DNA from: Caulobacter sp.
Lineage (GTDB): Bacteria > Pseudomonadota > Alphaproteobacteria > Caulobacterales > Caulobacteraceae
Direction: 5' to 3'
NCBI RefSeq assembly: GCF_017744445.1
Contig: NZ_JAGIBH010000015.1
Coordinates: 1-64,000 of the forward strand
Length of the DNA: 64,000 nucleotides
In this document: piece by piece, positions 53,486 through 61,770 of the stretch
Position numbering within the stretch: position 1 is the first letter of the stretch
Layout: each line of letters starts with the position of its first letter
The notes under the pieces: model-generated
The model's database searches: none
What the model was told of the DNA's origin: nothing
The model's input: the letters and a program-made list of their open reading frames with translations, nothing else
Made by a program: the position numbers and the translations under genes

Positions 53486-54874
53486 ATGGGCGTGCAGCTG
53501 ACGCGACGGGGCATTGCGGGTCTGGCGTTGCTGACGCCGACGATCGCGTCCGCCGCGCCGCGCAAGCTGATCCGCCCGGCCGCGCCGTTCGACATGCCCA
53601 GCATTGGCGTCCCGGACTTCTCGAAGAGCCGCCGTTTCCCGATCACCGACTTCGGCGCCGATCAAGGCGACCAGAGCAAGACCAGCGACGCCATTGCTCA
53701 GGCCATCGCCGCCGCCAACGCGGCGGGCTCGGGCGTGGTGGTCGTGCCCGAAGGGACCTGGCCGACGGCCAAGATCCACCTGAAGAGCAATGTCGCCCTG
53801 CATCTCTCCAAGGGCGCGACGCTGCTGTTCTCCGAAAAGCCCGCCGACTACCTGCCGCCGGTCCTGACCACCTGGGAGGGGCTGGAGTGCTGGAACTATT
53901 CGCCGCTGGTCTACGCCTATGACTGCGAGAACGTGGCCATCACCGGATCCGGCAAGCTGAAGGCCAAGCTGGACGTCTGGAAGGTCTGGTACGCGCGGCC
54001 CAAGCCGCACATGGACATGCTGGTGAAGCTGTACCACGCCAGCGCCAAGGGCGAGCCGGTGGCCGAACGGCAGATGACGGCGGGAGAGGCGAACCTTCGC
54101 CCGCAGTTCATCCAGTTCAACCGCTGCCGCCATGTGCTGGTCGAGGACATTAGCATCGAGGACAGCCCCTTCTGGGTGCTGCATCCGTTCCTGTGCACCG
54201 ACGTGGTGATCCGGCGGGTGAAGATCCGCGCCCACGGCCACAACAATGACGGCGTCGATCCGGAGATGAGCCAGAACGTGCTGATCGAGGACTGCGTCTT
54301 CGACCAGGGCGACGACGCCGTCTCGGTGAAGTCAGGCCGCGACCAGGACGGCTGGCGGCTGGGCCGGCCGGCGCGCAACATCGTCATGCGCGACTGCAAG
54401 ATCCTGAACGGCCACCAGCTGATGGCGATCGGCAGCGAGCTGTCGGCGGGGATCGAGAACGTCTTCGTCCAGAACTGCCACTTCACCGGCGATGGCAAGG
54501 GCGCGGACGGTTGGGCGGTGCCGATCAACAACCTGCTGTTCGTGAAGACCAACGAGCGGCGAGGGGGCTATGTCCGCAACATCGTCGTCGAGAACGTCAG
54601 CGCCACCAAGATCGTCGGCGGGGTGCTGAGCGTCGACACCGACGTCCTCTATCAGTGGCGCAACCTGGTCCCGACCTATGAGCGCCGCCTGACGCCGATC
54701 CAGGGCCTGGTGATGCGCGACGTCCGCGTGGAGGAGGCCAAGTTCGTCTGCCGCATCAGGGGCGAGCCCACCCTGCCGGTCCGCGACGTGCGTTTGTCCA
54801 AGATCGCCGTCGGCAAGAGCCTGGAGGCGCCGGTCGCCAACGAGAATGTCGAGGATTTCCGCTACGATGCCTGA
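53486..54874 (+). CDS. Glycoside hydrolase family 28 (polygalacturonase-like)
   Basis: A 462-residue secreted enzyme. The start has a twin-Arg-like LTRRGIAGLALLTPTIASAA signal. The body is a right-handed beta helix opening with ITDFGADQGDQSKTSDAIAQ. GH28 catalytic motifs are present as AHGHNNDGVDPE, FDQGDDAVSVKSG, LNGHQLMAIGSE and a final FVKTNERRGGY, which supply the three aspartates and the His and Arg/Lys residues. GH28 enzymes cut galacturonan or rhamnogalacturonan in pectin. Substrate detail is not readable. ATG 53486 has GGAGAGG at 53477-53482. Confidence 0.93.
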   Translation: MGVQLTRRGIAGLALLTPTIASAAPRKLIRPAAPFDMPSIGVPDFSKSRRFPITDFGADQGDQSKTSDAIAQAIAAANAAGSGVVVVPEGTWPTAKIHLKSNVALHLSKGATLLFSEKPADYLPPVLTTWEGLECWNYSPLVYAYDCENVAITGSGKLKAKLDVWKVWYARPKPHMDMLVKLYHASAKGEPVAERQMTAGEANLRPQFIQFNRCRHVLVEDISIEDSPFWVLHPFLCTDVVIRRVKIRAHGHNNDGVDPEMSQNVLIEDCVFDQGDDAVSVKSGRDQDGWRLGRPARNIVMRDCKILNGHQLMAIGSELSAGIENVFVQNCHFTGDGKGADGWAVPINNLLFVKTNERRGGYVRNIVVENVSATKIVGGVLSVDTDVLYQWRNLVPTYERRLTPIQGLVMRDVRVEEAKFVCRIRGEPTLPVRDVRLSKIAVGKSLEAPVANENVEDFRYDA

Positions 54875-54892
54875 CCGTTCGGAGCGCGCCGC

Positions 54893-56428
54893 GTGAGTTT
54901 CTTTGAGAGCCTGCTGGCCCTGGTGGGCATCGCGGTCCTGCTGCTGCAGGTCTCGCGGCGCATCAAGGCGCCGTACCCGACCATGCTGGCCGCCGCCGGG
55001 GTATGCCTGGCGCTGGTCCCCGGCGCGCCGAACATCTCGATCGAGCCGCACACGGCCCTGGCCCTGTTCCTGGCCCCGGCCCTGGTGGACGCGGCCTTCG
55101 ACTTCCCGCTGGCCGACATCCGCAAGCTGTGGCGGCCGCTGTTCGCGCTGGTCGTGGTCGCCGTGGCGCTCAGCGCCGGCGCGGTCGCCTGGCTGGGCGT
55201 GGCCATGGCCGGCCTGCCGATCGCCGCCGCCGTGGCCCTGGGCGCGATCGTGGCTCCGCCGGATGCAGCGGCCGCCACCGCCGTGCTCAGCAGCGTCCGC
55301 ATGCCGCGCGGCTCGATCGCGGTGCTGAAGGGCGAGAGCCTGCTGAACGACGCCTCTGCCCTGCTGCTGTTCTCGGCGGCCCTGGCCTTCCAGGCCCAGG
55401 GCGGCATCGATCCGGCCCTGGGCGTGAAGCTCTCCCTGGCCGCGCCGGGCGGGATCATCCTGGGCATGCTGTTGGCGCGGCTTCTGCGGTTCCTTAGCCC
55501 GTTCGTCACCGGAACCCTGGGCGGCAACATCATGGAGTTCGTGGTCGCCTTCGGCTGCTGGGTGGTGGCCGAGCGACTGGGCGTGTCGCCAGTGCTGTGC
55601 CTGGTGGCCTTCGCCATGACCGTGGCCAGCACCGCCGCCCTGCGCACGCCGCCGCGCATGCGCATCCACAGCTTCGCGGTCTGGACCTCGGCGGTGTTCC
55701 TGCTGAACGTGGTGGCCTTCCTGCTGATGGGCTTCCAGGCCCGCACCATCGTCCTGGCCATGGATCGCGACCGGCTGATGGAGGCGGCGATGTTCGCCTC
55801 GGCCGTGGTCGCCTGCCTGATCGTGGTGCGGATGGTCTGGGTGCTGGTCTATATCCGCCTGGCCCAGCAGTTCCACAGCCTGCGCGGCGGCTATCCGATG
55901 CCCAGCCTCAAGCACGGGGTGCTGGTCGGCTGGTGCGGCATGCGGGGGCTGGTGACTCTGGCCACGGCCTTCGCCCTGCCGGCCAATTTCCCGCAGCGCG
56001 ACCTCGTCGTGCTGACCGCCTTCGCGGTGGTGCTGGCCACCCTGGTTCTGCAGGGCCTGACCCTGACGCCGCTGATCCGGCTGATGGGCCTGGATCGCGA
56101 GGACGCCCTGGGCGAGGAGCTGGTGCGCCTGCGCGCCGACCTGGCCGGCGCCGCTCTGCGGGTGCTGGACGGTCGGACGGGCGAGGCCGTTGACCACTGG
56201 CGCTACCGCTTCGCCGCCGTGCCCGCCGGCTTCCCGCCCGCCACCGGCCCGCTGGAGGCCCGCCGCGCCATCGGTCTCAAGGCCATCCACGGCCAGCGCC
56301 TGCGGCTGGAGGAGTTGCGGCTGTCCGGCGAGGTCGGCGCCGACGCCTTCCTGATCCTGCAGGAGGAACTGGACTTCGAGGAGGTCTCGATCAGCCGCGA
56401 GGACGAGCGCCAGATCGAGGAGAGCTGA
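54893..56428 (+). CDS. Cation/proton antiporter, CPA1 (NhaP) type
   Basis: A 511-residue transporter with about 12 membrane segments in residues ~1-400 and a ~110-residue cytoplasmic tail. The CPA1 ion-binding helix has GAIVAPPDAAAATAVL (~residues 115-130), and the discontinuous helix region LKGESLLNDASALLLFSAAL (~146-165) has the conserved Asn-Asp pair. A late GMRGLVTLATAFALP is also family-typical. It exchanges Na+ or K+ for H+. GTG 54893 follows the GH28 stop by 18 bp, so the two may be co-transcribed. Confidence 0.93.
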   Translation: MSFFESLLALVGIAVLLLQVSRRIKAPYPTMLAAAGVCLALVPGAPNISIEPHTALALFLAPALVDAAFDFPLADIRKLWRPLFALVVVAVALSAGAVAWLGVAMAGLPIAAAVALGAIVAPPDAAAATAVLSSVRMPRGSIAVLKGESLLNDASALLLFSAALAFQAQGGIDPALGVKLSLAAPGGIILGMLLARLLRFLSPFVTGTLGGNIMEFVVAFGCWVVAERLGVSPVLCLVAFAMTVASTAALRTPPRMRIHSFAVWTSAVFLLNVVAFLLMGFQARTIVLAMDRDRLMEAAMFASAVVACLIVVRMVWVLVYIRLAQQFHSLRGGYPMPSLKHGVLVGWCGMRGLVTLATAFALPANFPQRDLVVLTAFAVVLATLVLQGLTLTPLIRLMGLDREDALGEELVRLRADLAGAALRVLDGRTGEAVDHWRYRFAAVPAGFPPATGPLEARRAIGLKAIHGQRLRLEELRLSGEVGADAFLILQEELDFEEVSISREDERQIEES

Positions 56429-56503
56429 CGTTCGACGTGCGATCGACGCCGTTCGACGAACGAAGTCTTGCCAGCTTGAGCGGCCGCCTGGAAAGTCCGC
56501 GTC

Positions 56504-58090
56504 ATGATCAAGCTCACGCCCCTGGCCCTGCTGGCCGCCCTCGTCGCAACCGGTTCGGCCTGCGCCGCCGACCTTCCCGCCACCGAGCGCTGGTGGGCCC
56601 ACGTCAAGGTGCTGGCCGACGACAACATGGAAGGCCGCCTGGCCGGCACGCCCGGTTATGACCGCGCCGCCGCCTATGTCGCCGGCCGCTTCTCGGCCAT
56701 GGGCCTGAAGCCCGCCGGCGTCGATGGCTACCTGCAGCCCGTCGCGTTCGACGTGCAGCGGATCTTCCCCGACAAGTCCAGCGTCACCCTGGTCAAGGAC
56801 GGCGTCGCCGCCCCGATGGCGCTGGGCGAGGATCTGGTGCTGTCAGCCCGCGTCGCCCAGCCGGCCAGCCTGCCCGAAGCGCCACTGGTGTTCATCGGCT
56901 ACGGCCTGCACATGCCCGAGGCCGGCCACGACGACTTCGCCGGCGTCGACCTGCGCGGCAAGGTGGCGGTGGTGATCAGCGGCGGGCCCTCGAACGTCCC
57001 CGGCTCGCTGCGCGCCCACGCCGCCCGCGAGCGCTGGGAGCCGCTGCAGAAGGCCGGCGCGATCGGCCTGATCACCATCCAGAACCCCAAGCAGGTCGAG
57101 ATCCCCTGGGAGCGTTCCAAGCTGCGCGCCGTCGAGCCGGCGATGCGTTTGGCCGACCCCGCCCTGAACCCGGTGAAGGGCGAGCTCTTCACCGCCGCCA
57201 TGAACCCGGCCCATGCCGGCAAGCTGTTCGCGGCCTCGGGTCACACGCTTGCGGAACTGCTGGTCCTGGCCGACGCCGGCAAGGCCGTGCCCGGGTTCGC
57301 CCTGAACCAGAGCGTCCGGGCTGCCGTCAGCCGCGAGACCACCAAGGCCGTGTCGCCCAACGTGGCGGCGGTGCTGCCGGGCTCGGACCCGGCGCTGTCC
57401 AAGGAGTATGTCGTCCTGACCGCCCACCTAGACGGCCTGGGCGTCGGCACGCCGATCGACGGCGACGCGATCAACAACGGCGCCATGGACAACGCCAGCG
57501 GCGTGGCCTCGCTGTTGGAGCAGGCCGCGGCTCTGAAGGCCGGCGCGCCGCCCAAGCGCTCGATCCTGTTCGTGGCGGTCACCGCCGAGGAGCAGGGCTT
57601 ATTGGGTTCGCAGTACTTCGCCGAGAAGCCGACCGTGACCAAGAGCGCGATCGTGGCCAATGTGAACATGGACATGTTCATGCCCTCGCAGCCGGCCAAC
57701 GCCATCATCGTGATGGGCGAGGAGGAGTCGACCCTGGGCGCCGTGGCCCGCCGCGCCGCCGCCAGCCAGGGCTTCGCCGTCATGCCCGACCCGGCGCCGA
57801 ACCAGCTGAGCTTCGTGCGTTCCGACCAGTACAGCTTCATCCGCACCGGCGTTCCCGCCCTCGCGGGTCGCCTGGCCCATCCGGTCGGCTCGGCAGAGGC
57901 CAATGCCGACCGCCAATGGCGCGCCGAGCGGTATCACGGCCCTAAGGACGACACCGCCCAGCCCTTCGACCTGCCGACGGCGGTGCGCTTCAATGCCTAC
58001 ATGGCCACGATGATCCGCGAGATCGCCGACACCGAAAAGCGCCCCGAGTGGCTGCCGACCAGCTTCTTCAAGCGGTTCGCGACGAAGTAG
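56504..58090 (+). CDS. M28-family metallopeptidase, secreted
   Basis: A 528-residue peptidase. Residues ~1-21 are a signal peptide (LALLAALVATGSACAA). A PA-type insert (~120-215) has FIGYGLHMPEAGHDDFAGVD and GKVAVVISGGPSNV. The zinc-aminopeptidase core has TAHLDGLGVG, NNGAMDNASGVASLLEQAA, AVTAEEQGLLGSQYF and VNMDMF, giving the expected His, Asp, Glu, Asp/Glu ligands. The C-terminal RYHGPKDDTAQP supplies the last histidine. It probably releases N-terminal amino acids in the periplasm or outside. Upstream gap to the antiporter gene is 75 bp. Confidence 0.92.
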   Translation: MIKLTPLALLAALVATGSACAADLPATERWWAHVKVLADDNMEGRLAGTPGYDRAAAYVAGRFSAMGLKPAGVDGYLQPVAFDVQRIFPDKSSVTLVKDGVAAPMALGEDLVLSARVAQPASLPEAPLVFIGYGLHMPEAGHDDFAGVDLRGKVAVVISGGPSNVPGSLRAHAARERWEPLQKAGAIGLITIQNPKQVEIPWERSKLRAVEPAMRLADPALNPVKGELFTAAMNPAHAGKLFAASGHTLAELLVLADAGKAVPGFALNQSVRAAVSRETTKAVSPNVAAVLPGSDPALSKEYVVLTAHLDGLGVGTPIDGDAINNGAMDNASGVASLLEQAAALKAGAPPKRSILFVAVTAEEQGLLGSQYFAEKPTVTKSAIVANVNMDMFMPSQPANAIIVMGEEESTLGAVARRAAASQGFAVMPDPAPNQLSFVRSDQYSFIRTGVPALAGRLAHPVGSAEANADRQWRAERYHGPKDDTAQPFDLPTAVRFNAYMATMIREIADTEKRPEWLPTSFFKRFATK

Positions 58091-58684
58091 TCACGGCGCC
58101 GGCGTCTCGAAGCAGCGTATCGGCGGCCGGCGGGTGGGTGGCAGTTGCAGCAGTGTGGTCTCGTCGTCCAGGGGCTGCCAGGTCCCGTTCCGGCGGCGCC
58201 AGATCGTGATGCCGCTACTCTCGTCCCAAAGGCCGTCCCGCATCTCGCAGATCGTGATCCGCGCCGCGGCGTAGCGGTCGCCGGGTGAGAAGACGATGCG
58301 CGAATACTGGAAGCGATAGGCCTGTCGCAGCGGACCGTCGTTGTAGACCTGCACCTTGGGCACGCGTGCGCCGTCCAGCGCCGAGCCACAGTCGATGGCG
58401 GCCTGAGGCTTGGCCGGCGGTCTGGCCAGCAGGCGCATTTCCCAGGGCAGGTCCTTCGTCTCAGGGCGCGGCGAGCCGCTGGTCTTGTCCGTGGCGCGCC
58501 AGACCTCGAACCGCGCGGGGCCATAGTCTTTCCGCCGGACCATGCGCCGGGCCTCGAGGTCGGCGATAAAGCGGCACTCCTTGGCGATGCGCTTTGGTGT
58601 GTCGGGCTGATCCCGCGGCGCGAAGGCCACGACGCCGATCGCGCCTACCGCCAGACCGGCGATGATCAGGACGCCCCGTCTCAC
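58091..58684 (-). CDS. Unknown protein with N-terminal signal or anchor
   Basis: A 197-residue protein I do not recognise. The N-terminus (VVRRGVLIIAGLAVGAIGVV) is a signal peptide or membrane anchor; the rest is a mixed domain with CRFIADLEARRM, YRFQYSRIVFSPGDRYAAA and WRRRNGTWQPLDDETTLLQL, and four cysteines. GTG 58684 overlaps the TGA of the upstream flavin-oxidase gene (GTGA), so it is translated in coupling with it. A longer reading upstream is only the shadow of that gene. No partner suggests a function. Confidence 0.72.
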   Translation of the reverse strand: MRRGVLIIAGLAVGAIGVVAFAPRDQPDTPKRIAKECRFIADLEARRMVRRKDYGPARFEVWRATDKTSGSPRPETKDLPWEMRLLARPPAKPQAAIDCGSALDGARVPKVQVYNDGPLRQAYRFQYSRIVFSPGDRYAAARITICEMRDGLWDESSGITIWRRRNGTWQPLDDETTLLQLPPTRRPPIRCFETPAP

Positions 58685-59295
58685 CACATCGTCTTCGCGG
58701 CGCGGCCGGGCCATTCGCGGTCGTAGGTCTCGCCGCCGACCTCGCCGGCCGTGACGGCGGCCAGCATGGCGCCGGGCGTGGGCAGGCTGGCCGGGTCGAC
58801 CTGGCTCTCGGCCTTCCACAGGCCCGAGCGGACGATGGCGCGGGCGCACTGGAAGTAGGCTTCGTCCACCGTCACGACCATCACCGTACGGGGCGGCTTG
58901 CCGTCGACGGCGAAGCTGTCCAGCAGGGCCGGGTCGGTGCTCAGCACCGCGCGGCCGTTGACGCGGAAGGTGGTGCCCGAGCCCGGGATCAGGAACAGCA
59001 GCGCTACGCGCGGGTCGCGGACGATGTTGCGCAGGCTGTCGATGCGGTTGTTGCCGCGCCGGTCGGGCAGTATCAGCGTCTTGGGATCGGCGATGCGCAC
59101 GAAGCCTGGCAGGTCGCCGCGCGGGCTGCAATCCAGGCCCTCGGGGCCCACCGTGGCCAGGGCCACGAACGGCGAGGCCTCGATCAGGGCGGCGTAGTGT
59201 GGCGTGATGTGGTCGGTGACCTTGACGGTCGAGGCGGGCACGGGGAGGGGCTGGTACAGCGCTTCAAGCGCTTCGACGGTGGTGATCTCGTGCAT
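58681..59295 (-). CDS. Pyridoxamine 5'-phosphate oxidase-family FMN protein
   Basis: A 204-residue protein of the PNPOx-like split-barrel family (the subgroup sometimes called MSMEG_1061). Conserved parts are ASPFVALATVGPEGLDCSPR, LILPDRRGNNRIDSLRNIVR, PRVALLFLIPGSGTTFRVNG and VDEAYFQCARAIVRSGLW. Such proteins bind FMN; many are oxidoreductases of unknown substrate. ATG 59295 has a GAGGAC site. The 5' part of the gene is duplicated exactly once upstream, so its own promoter may have been displaced; see 59036-59661. Confidence 0.9.
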   Translation of the reverse strand: MHEITTVEALEALYQPLPVPASTVKVTDHITPHYAALIEASPFVALATVGPEGLDCSPRGDLPGFVRIADPKTLILPDRRGNNRIDSLRNIVRDPRVALLFLIPGSGTTFRVNGRAVLSTDPALLDSFAVDGKPPRTVMVVTVDEAYFQCARAIVRSGLWKAESQVDPASLPTPGAMLAAVTAGEVGGETYDREWPGRAAKTMW

Positions 59296-59661
59296 CGCGT
59301 CCTCCCGTGCTTGAGCTTCTAGGCCCAAGGCGGGGAGGGAACAACCTTCTGTCGATGCGGTTGTTGCCGCGCCGGTCGGGCAGCATCAGCGTCTTGGGAT
59401 CGGCGATGCGCACGAAGCCGGGCAGGTCGCCGCGCGGGCTGCAATCCAGGCCCTCGGGGCCCACCGTGGCCAGGGCCACGAACGGCGAGGCCTCGATCAG
59501 GGCGGCGTAGTGTGGCGTGATGTGGTCGGTGACCTTGACGGTCGAGGCGGGCACGGGGAGGGGCTGGTACAGCGCTTCAAGCGCTTCGACGGTGGTGATC
59601 TCGTGCATCGCGTCCTCCCGTGCTTGAGCTTCTAGGCCCAAGGCGGGGAGGGAACAACCTT
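59036..59661. repeat. Exact tandem duplication, two 313-bp units
   Basis: Units 59036-59348 and 59349-59661 are nearly identical (I see two base differences, near 59076 and 59106). The unit contains the first ~86 codons of the flavin-oxidase gene, its start and ~53 bp of upstream sequence, and ends at the first base of the response-regulator stop codon. The downstream unit (on the minus strand) continues into the intact gene. Confidence 0.95.
59264..59608 (-). pseudogene. Truncated duplicate of the flavin-oxidase gene
   Basis: The second copy of the duplication has the same start (ATG 59608, MHEITTVEALEAL) and reads the same protein to RGNNRID. At the duplication joint it then shifts to an unrelated tail (RRLFPPRLGPRSSSTGG) and stops at 59264, overlapping the start of the intact copy. 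It lacks more than half of the domain, so a working enzyme is unlikely. It lies between the old promoter and the intact gene. Confidence 0.88.
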
Positions 59662-60023
59662 TAGGCGTTCGACGCTCTGGCGCAGGCCTCAGCCAGCACC
59701 CGCGCCGAGATCGGCTTGTCGACGATCGGCTGGACGCGCCCGCGCAGCTGGTCAGCATTGCCGGTGACATAGACCACCGGGATGCGGCCCAGCCGGCTCT
59801 CAATGGCCTCGACAGCCTCGAGCCCGGTGCCGCCCACGATGCGATAGTCGGCGGTGATCAGGTCGGGGGGATTGGCGATCGCCAGGGTCAGCGCGTCAGC
59901 CGCGCTGTCGGCTATATCGAAACTCGTGAAGCCCATCTCCGCCAGAAGAGCTTCGACCTCGAACGCGACGAGGATTTCATCCTCGATAATCAACACGTGT
60001 CGGGCCTTCGCGTGCTCGGTCAT
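59661..60023 (-). CDS. Single-domain response regulator
   Basis: A ~120-residue receiver domain with no output domain. Acidic pocket EDE is at ~residues 14-16 (HVLIIEDEILVAFEVEALLA), the phospho-acceptor aspartate is in DLITADYRI, the switch threonine in VYVTGN, and the lysine in VDKPIS. Such proteins relay or sink phosphate in sensory pathways. ATG 60023 begins MTEHAKARHVLII; in-frame ATGs at 60041 and 60056 would add 6-11 residues. No histidine kinase is nearby. The stop codon coincides with the edge of the 313-bp duplication. Confidence 0.88.
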   Translation of the reverse strand: MTEHAKARHVLIIEDEILVAFEVEALLAEMGFTSFDIADSAADALTLAIANPPDLITADYRIVGGTGLEAVEAIESRLGRIPVVYVTGNADQLRGRVQPIVDKPISARVLAEACARASNA

Positions 60024-60201
60024 TCGCCGCAGCCTCGTCATCGTCCCAGAAGCCATTTCAATGTCGGGTCGAGCCGCCGCGCCAATCGCGTTTTCGTGAT
60101 CGTCGTGATCCGCCAGGTTGTATCGTCGCGTCAGGCTGCACGGCGGGGCAAACGCGTCTATGGAAGGGGAAAATCAGAAAAGCACAGCAGGAGCGCCCAC
60201 C

Positions 60202-60999
60202 TTGTCTCTGATCCTCACCGAAAAGCGCGGTCACGTCGCCATCCTGACCCTGAACCGCCCCGAGGCGATGAACGCCCTGGGCGCGCCGGGGGATGGCGAT
60301 CAGGTGGCGGCGGCCTGCGAGGCGATCAACGACGACCAGGACATCCGCTGCGTGATCCTGACCGGCGCGGGCAAGGCCTTCTCGGCCGGCGGCGACGTCA
60401 AGGCGATGAAGGCCCGCGAGGGCGCGTTCGGCGGCAACGGCGTGGCCGTGCGCGACGGCTACCGCAAGAATATCCACCGCATCGTCCGGGCCATCTACGG
60501 CCTGGAGGTTCCGTCGATCGCGGCGGTGAACGGAGCGGCGATCGGCCTGGGCTGCGACGTGGCCTGCATGACCGACATCCGTATCGCCGCCGACACCGCC
60601 AAGTTCGGCGTCACCTTCCTGAAGCTGGGTTTGATCCCCGGCGATGGCGGCGCCTGGCTGATGCCGCGCACGGTGGGCATGAGCCGCGCTGCCGAGCTCC
60701 TGTTCACCGGCGACGTCATCGACGCGGCCAAGGCGGCCGACTGGGGCCTGATCAGCCGCGCCGTGCCGGCCGACACGCTGATGGGCGAGGCCATGGCGCT
60801 GGCGACCCGGATCGCCCAGCAACCACCGCACGCCCTGCGCATGGCCAAGAGCCTGCTCAAGCACGGCCAGACCGCCAGCTACGACACCCTGATGGAAATG
60901 AGCGCGGCCGCCCAGGCCATCGCTCACCACACCGAAGACCACATGGAAGGCGTCGACGCGATCCTCGAGAAGCGTCAGCCGAAATTCGAAGGCAAATAA
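60202..60999 (+). CDS. Enoyl-CoA hydratase/isomerase family protein
   Basis: A ~265-residue crotonase-fold enzyme. Typical parts are HVAILTLNRPEAMNALGAPG, CVILTGAGKAFSAGGDVKAM (oxyanion-hole loop), VPSIAAVNGAAIGLGCDVAC and FGVTFLKLGLIPGDGGAWLM. The second catalytic glutamate position of true hydratases is Gly-Asp here (GDGGAW), so a hydratase, isomerase or other crotonase activity is open. TTG 60202 (MSLILTEKRG) has AGGAG at 60189-60193 and matches the family start; ATG 60160 would add 14 residues with a weak site. Followed 2 bp later by the DUF3052 gene, so probably co-transcribed. Confidence 0.93.
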   Translation: MSLILTEKRGHVAILTLNRPEAMNALGAPGDGDQVAAACEAINDDQDIRCVILTGAGKAFSAGGDVKAMKAREGAFGGNGVAVRDGYRKNIHRIVRAIYGLEVPSIAAVNGAAIGLGCDVACMTDIRIAADTAKFGVTFLKLGLIPGDGGAWLMPRTVGMSRAAELLFTGDVIDAAKAADWGLISRAVPADTLMGEAMALATRIAQQPPHALRMAKSLLKHGQTASYDTLMEMSAAAQAIAHHTEDHMEGVDAILEKRQPKFEGK

Positions 61000-61001
61000 G
61001 C

Positions 61002-61652
61002 ATGGGCAAGGAAGCGAGCGGCGTCTGGGGCCAGCTGTCCGACGGCGAGAGCGAGGGCAAGCTGCTGTGGGAGCCGCCCAAGCTGATCTTCCGCGGGGCG
61101 GTGCGCGGCATCTATCAGGGCCATGCGCTGCGCAACATCCGTGTCGAGGGCGATGACCTGGTGCTGAGCGATGGCACCCGCTTCACGCTGGACGCCGGCC
61201 AGGCCGAGAAGTGGCTGCATGCCATCCAGAACCCGCCCTCGCGCCTGGACAAGCTGGGCGTGAAGCCCGGCATGACCGTGGTCGTCGACGGCGTCGAGGA
61301 CGAGGCCTTCATCGCCGAGCTGGAGACCCGCGTCGAACTGGGCGAGGCCGAGGAGGGGATCGACATCCTGTTCCTGGGCGTCGAGGACCTGGCGGACTTC
61401 GATCGGCTGGAAGACTGGGAAGGCGCGCTTGGGCCCAAGGGCGCGATCTGGATCGTGGCTCAGAAAGGCAAGGGCGCGCCGCTGAAGGACGTCGAGATCC
61501 TGGAGGCCGTGCGCGGCCTGGGCTTCGTCGACACCAAGGTCTGCGCGTTCTCGCAGAGTCATACCGCGTTGCGGTTCGTGAAGCGCAAGGCGCCGAAGGT
61601 GGCGGCCAAACCGGTCGTCGATGAGGACGAGGCGTTCGACGACGAAGACTAA
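61002..61652 (+). CDS. DUF3052 domain protein
   Basis: A 216-residue acidic protein. The N-terminal part (GKLLWEPPKLIFRGAVRGIY; LSDGTRFTLDAGQAEKWLHA) is a small separate domain; residues ~85-205 match DUF3052-type proteins (RLDKLGVKPGMTVVVDGVED; GPKGAIWIVAQKGKGAPLKD; VDTKVCAFSQSHTALRFV). The C-terminus is a run of Asp and Glu. The family has no established function. It follows the crotonase gene by 2 bp and ends at a palindromic repeat. Confidence 0.86.
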   Translation: MGKEASGVWGQLSDGESEGKLLWEPPKLIFRGAVRGIYQGHALRNIRVEGDDLVLSDGTRFTLDAGQAEKWLHAIQNPPSRLDKLGVKPGMTVVVDGVEDEAFIAELETRVELGEAEEGIDILFLGVEDLADFDRLEDWEGALGPKGAIWIVAQKGKGAPLKDVEILEAVRGLGFVDTKVCAFSQSHTALRFVKRKAPKVAAKPVVDEDEAFDDED

Positions 61653-61670
61653 CCACCAACCCGAAACACC

Positions 61671-61770
61671 GCTCATCCCCGCGAAAGCGGGGACCCAAGC
61701 GGCGCTTGATACGAAGGCGGCGTGGAGTTCCTAAACCTCGGCTTGGGTCCCCGCTTTCGCGGGGATGAGC
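61671..61770. repeat. Palindromic intergenic repeat, family A (copy 2)
   Basis: Two perfect 30-bp arms face each other (61671-61700, GCTCATCCCCGCGAAAGCGG onward, and its exact reverse complement at 61741-61770) across a 40-bp spacer. It lies between convergent genes and overlaps the 3' end of the DUF2236 gene. The same core is at 8206-8322. Confidence 0.92.

Noticed and set aside
54332..56602. A 756-codon minus-strand frame opposite the GH28 and antiporter genes
   Set aside because: Gln/His/Gly-rich translation without domains, spanning two genuine genes.
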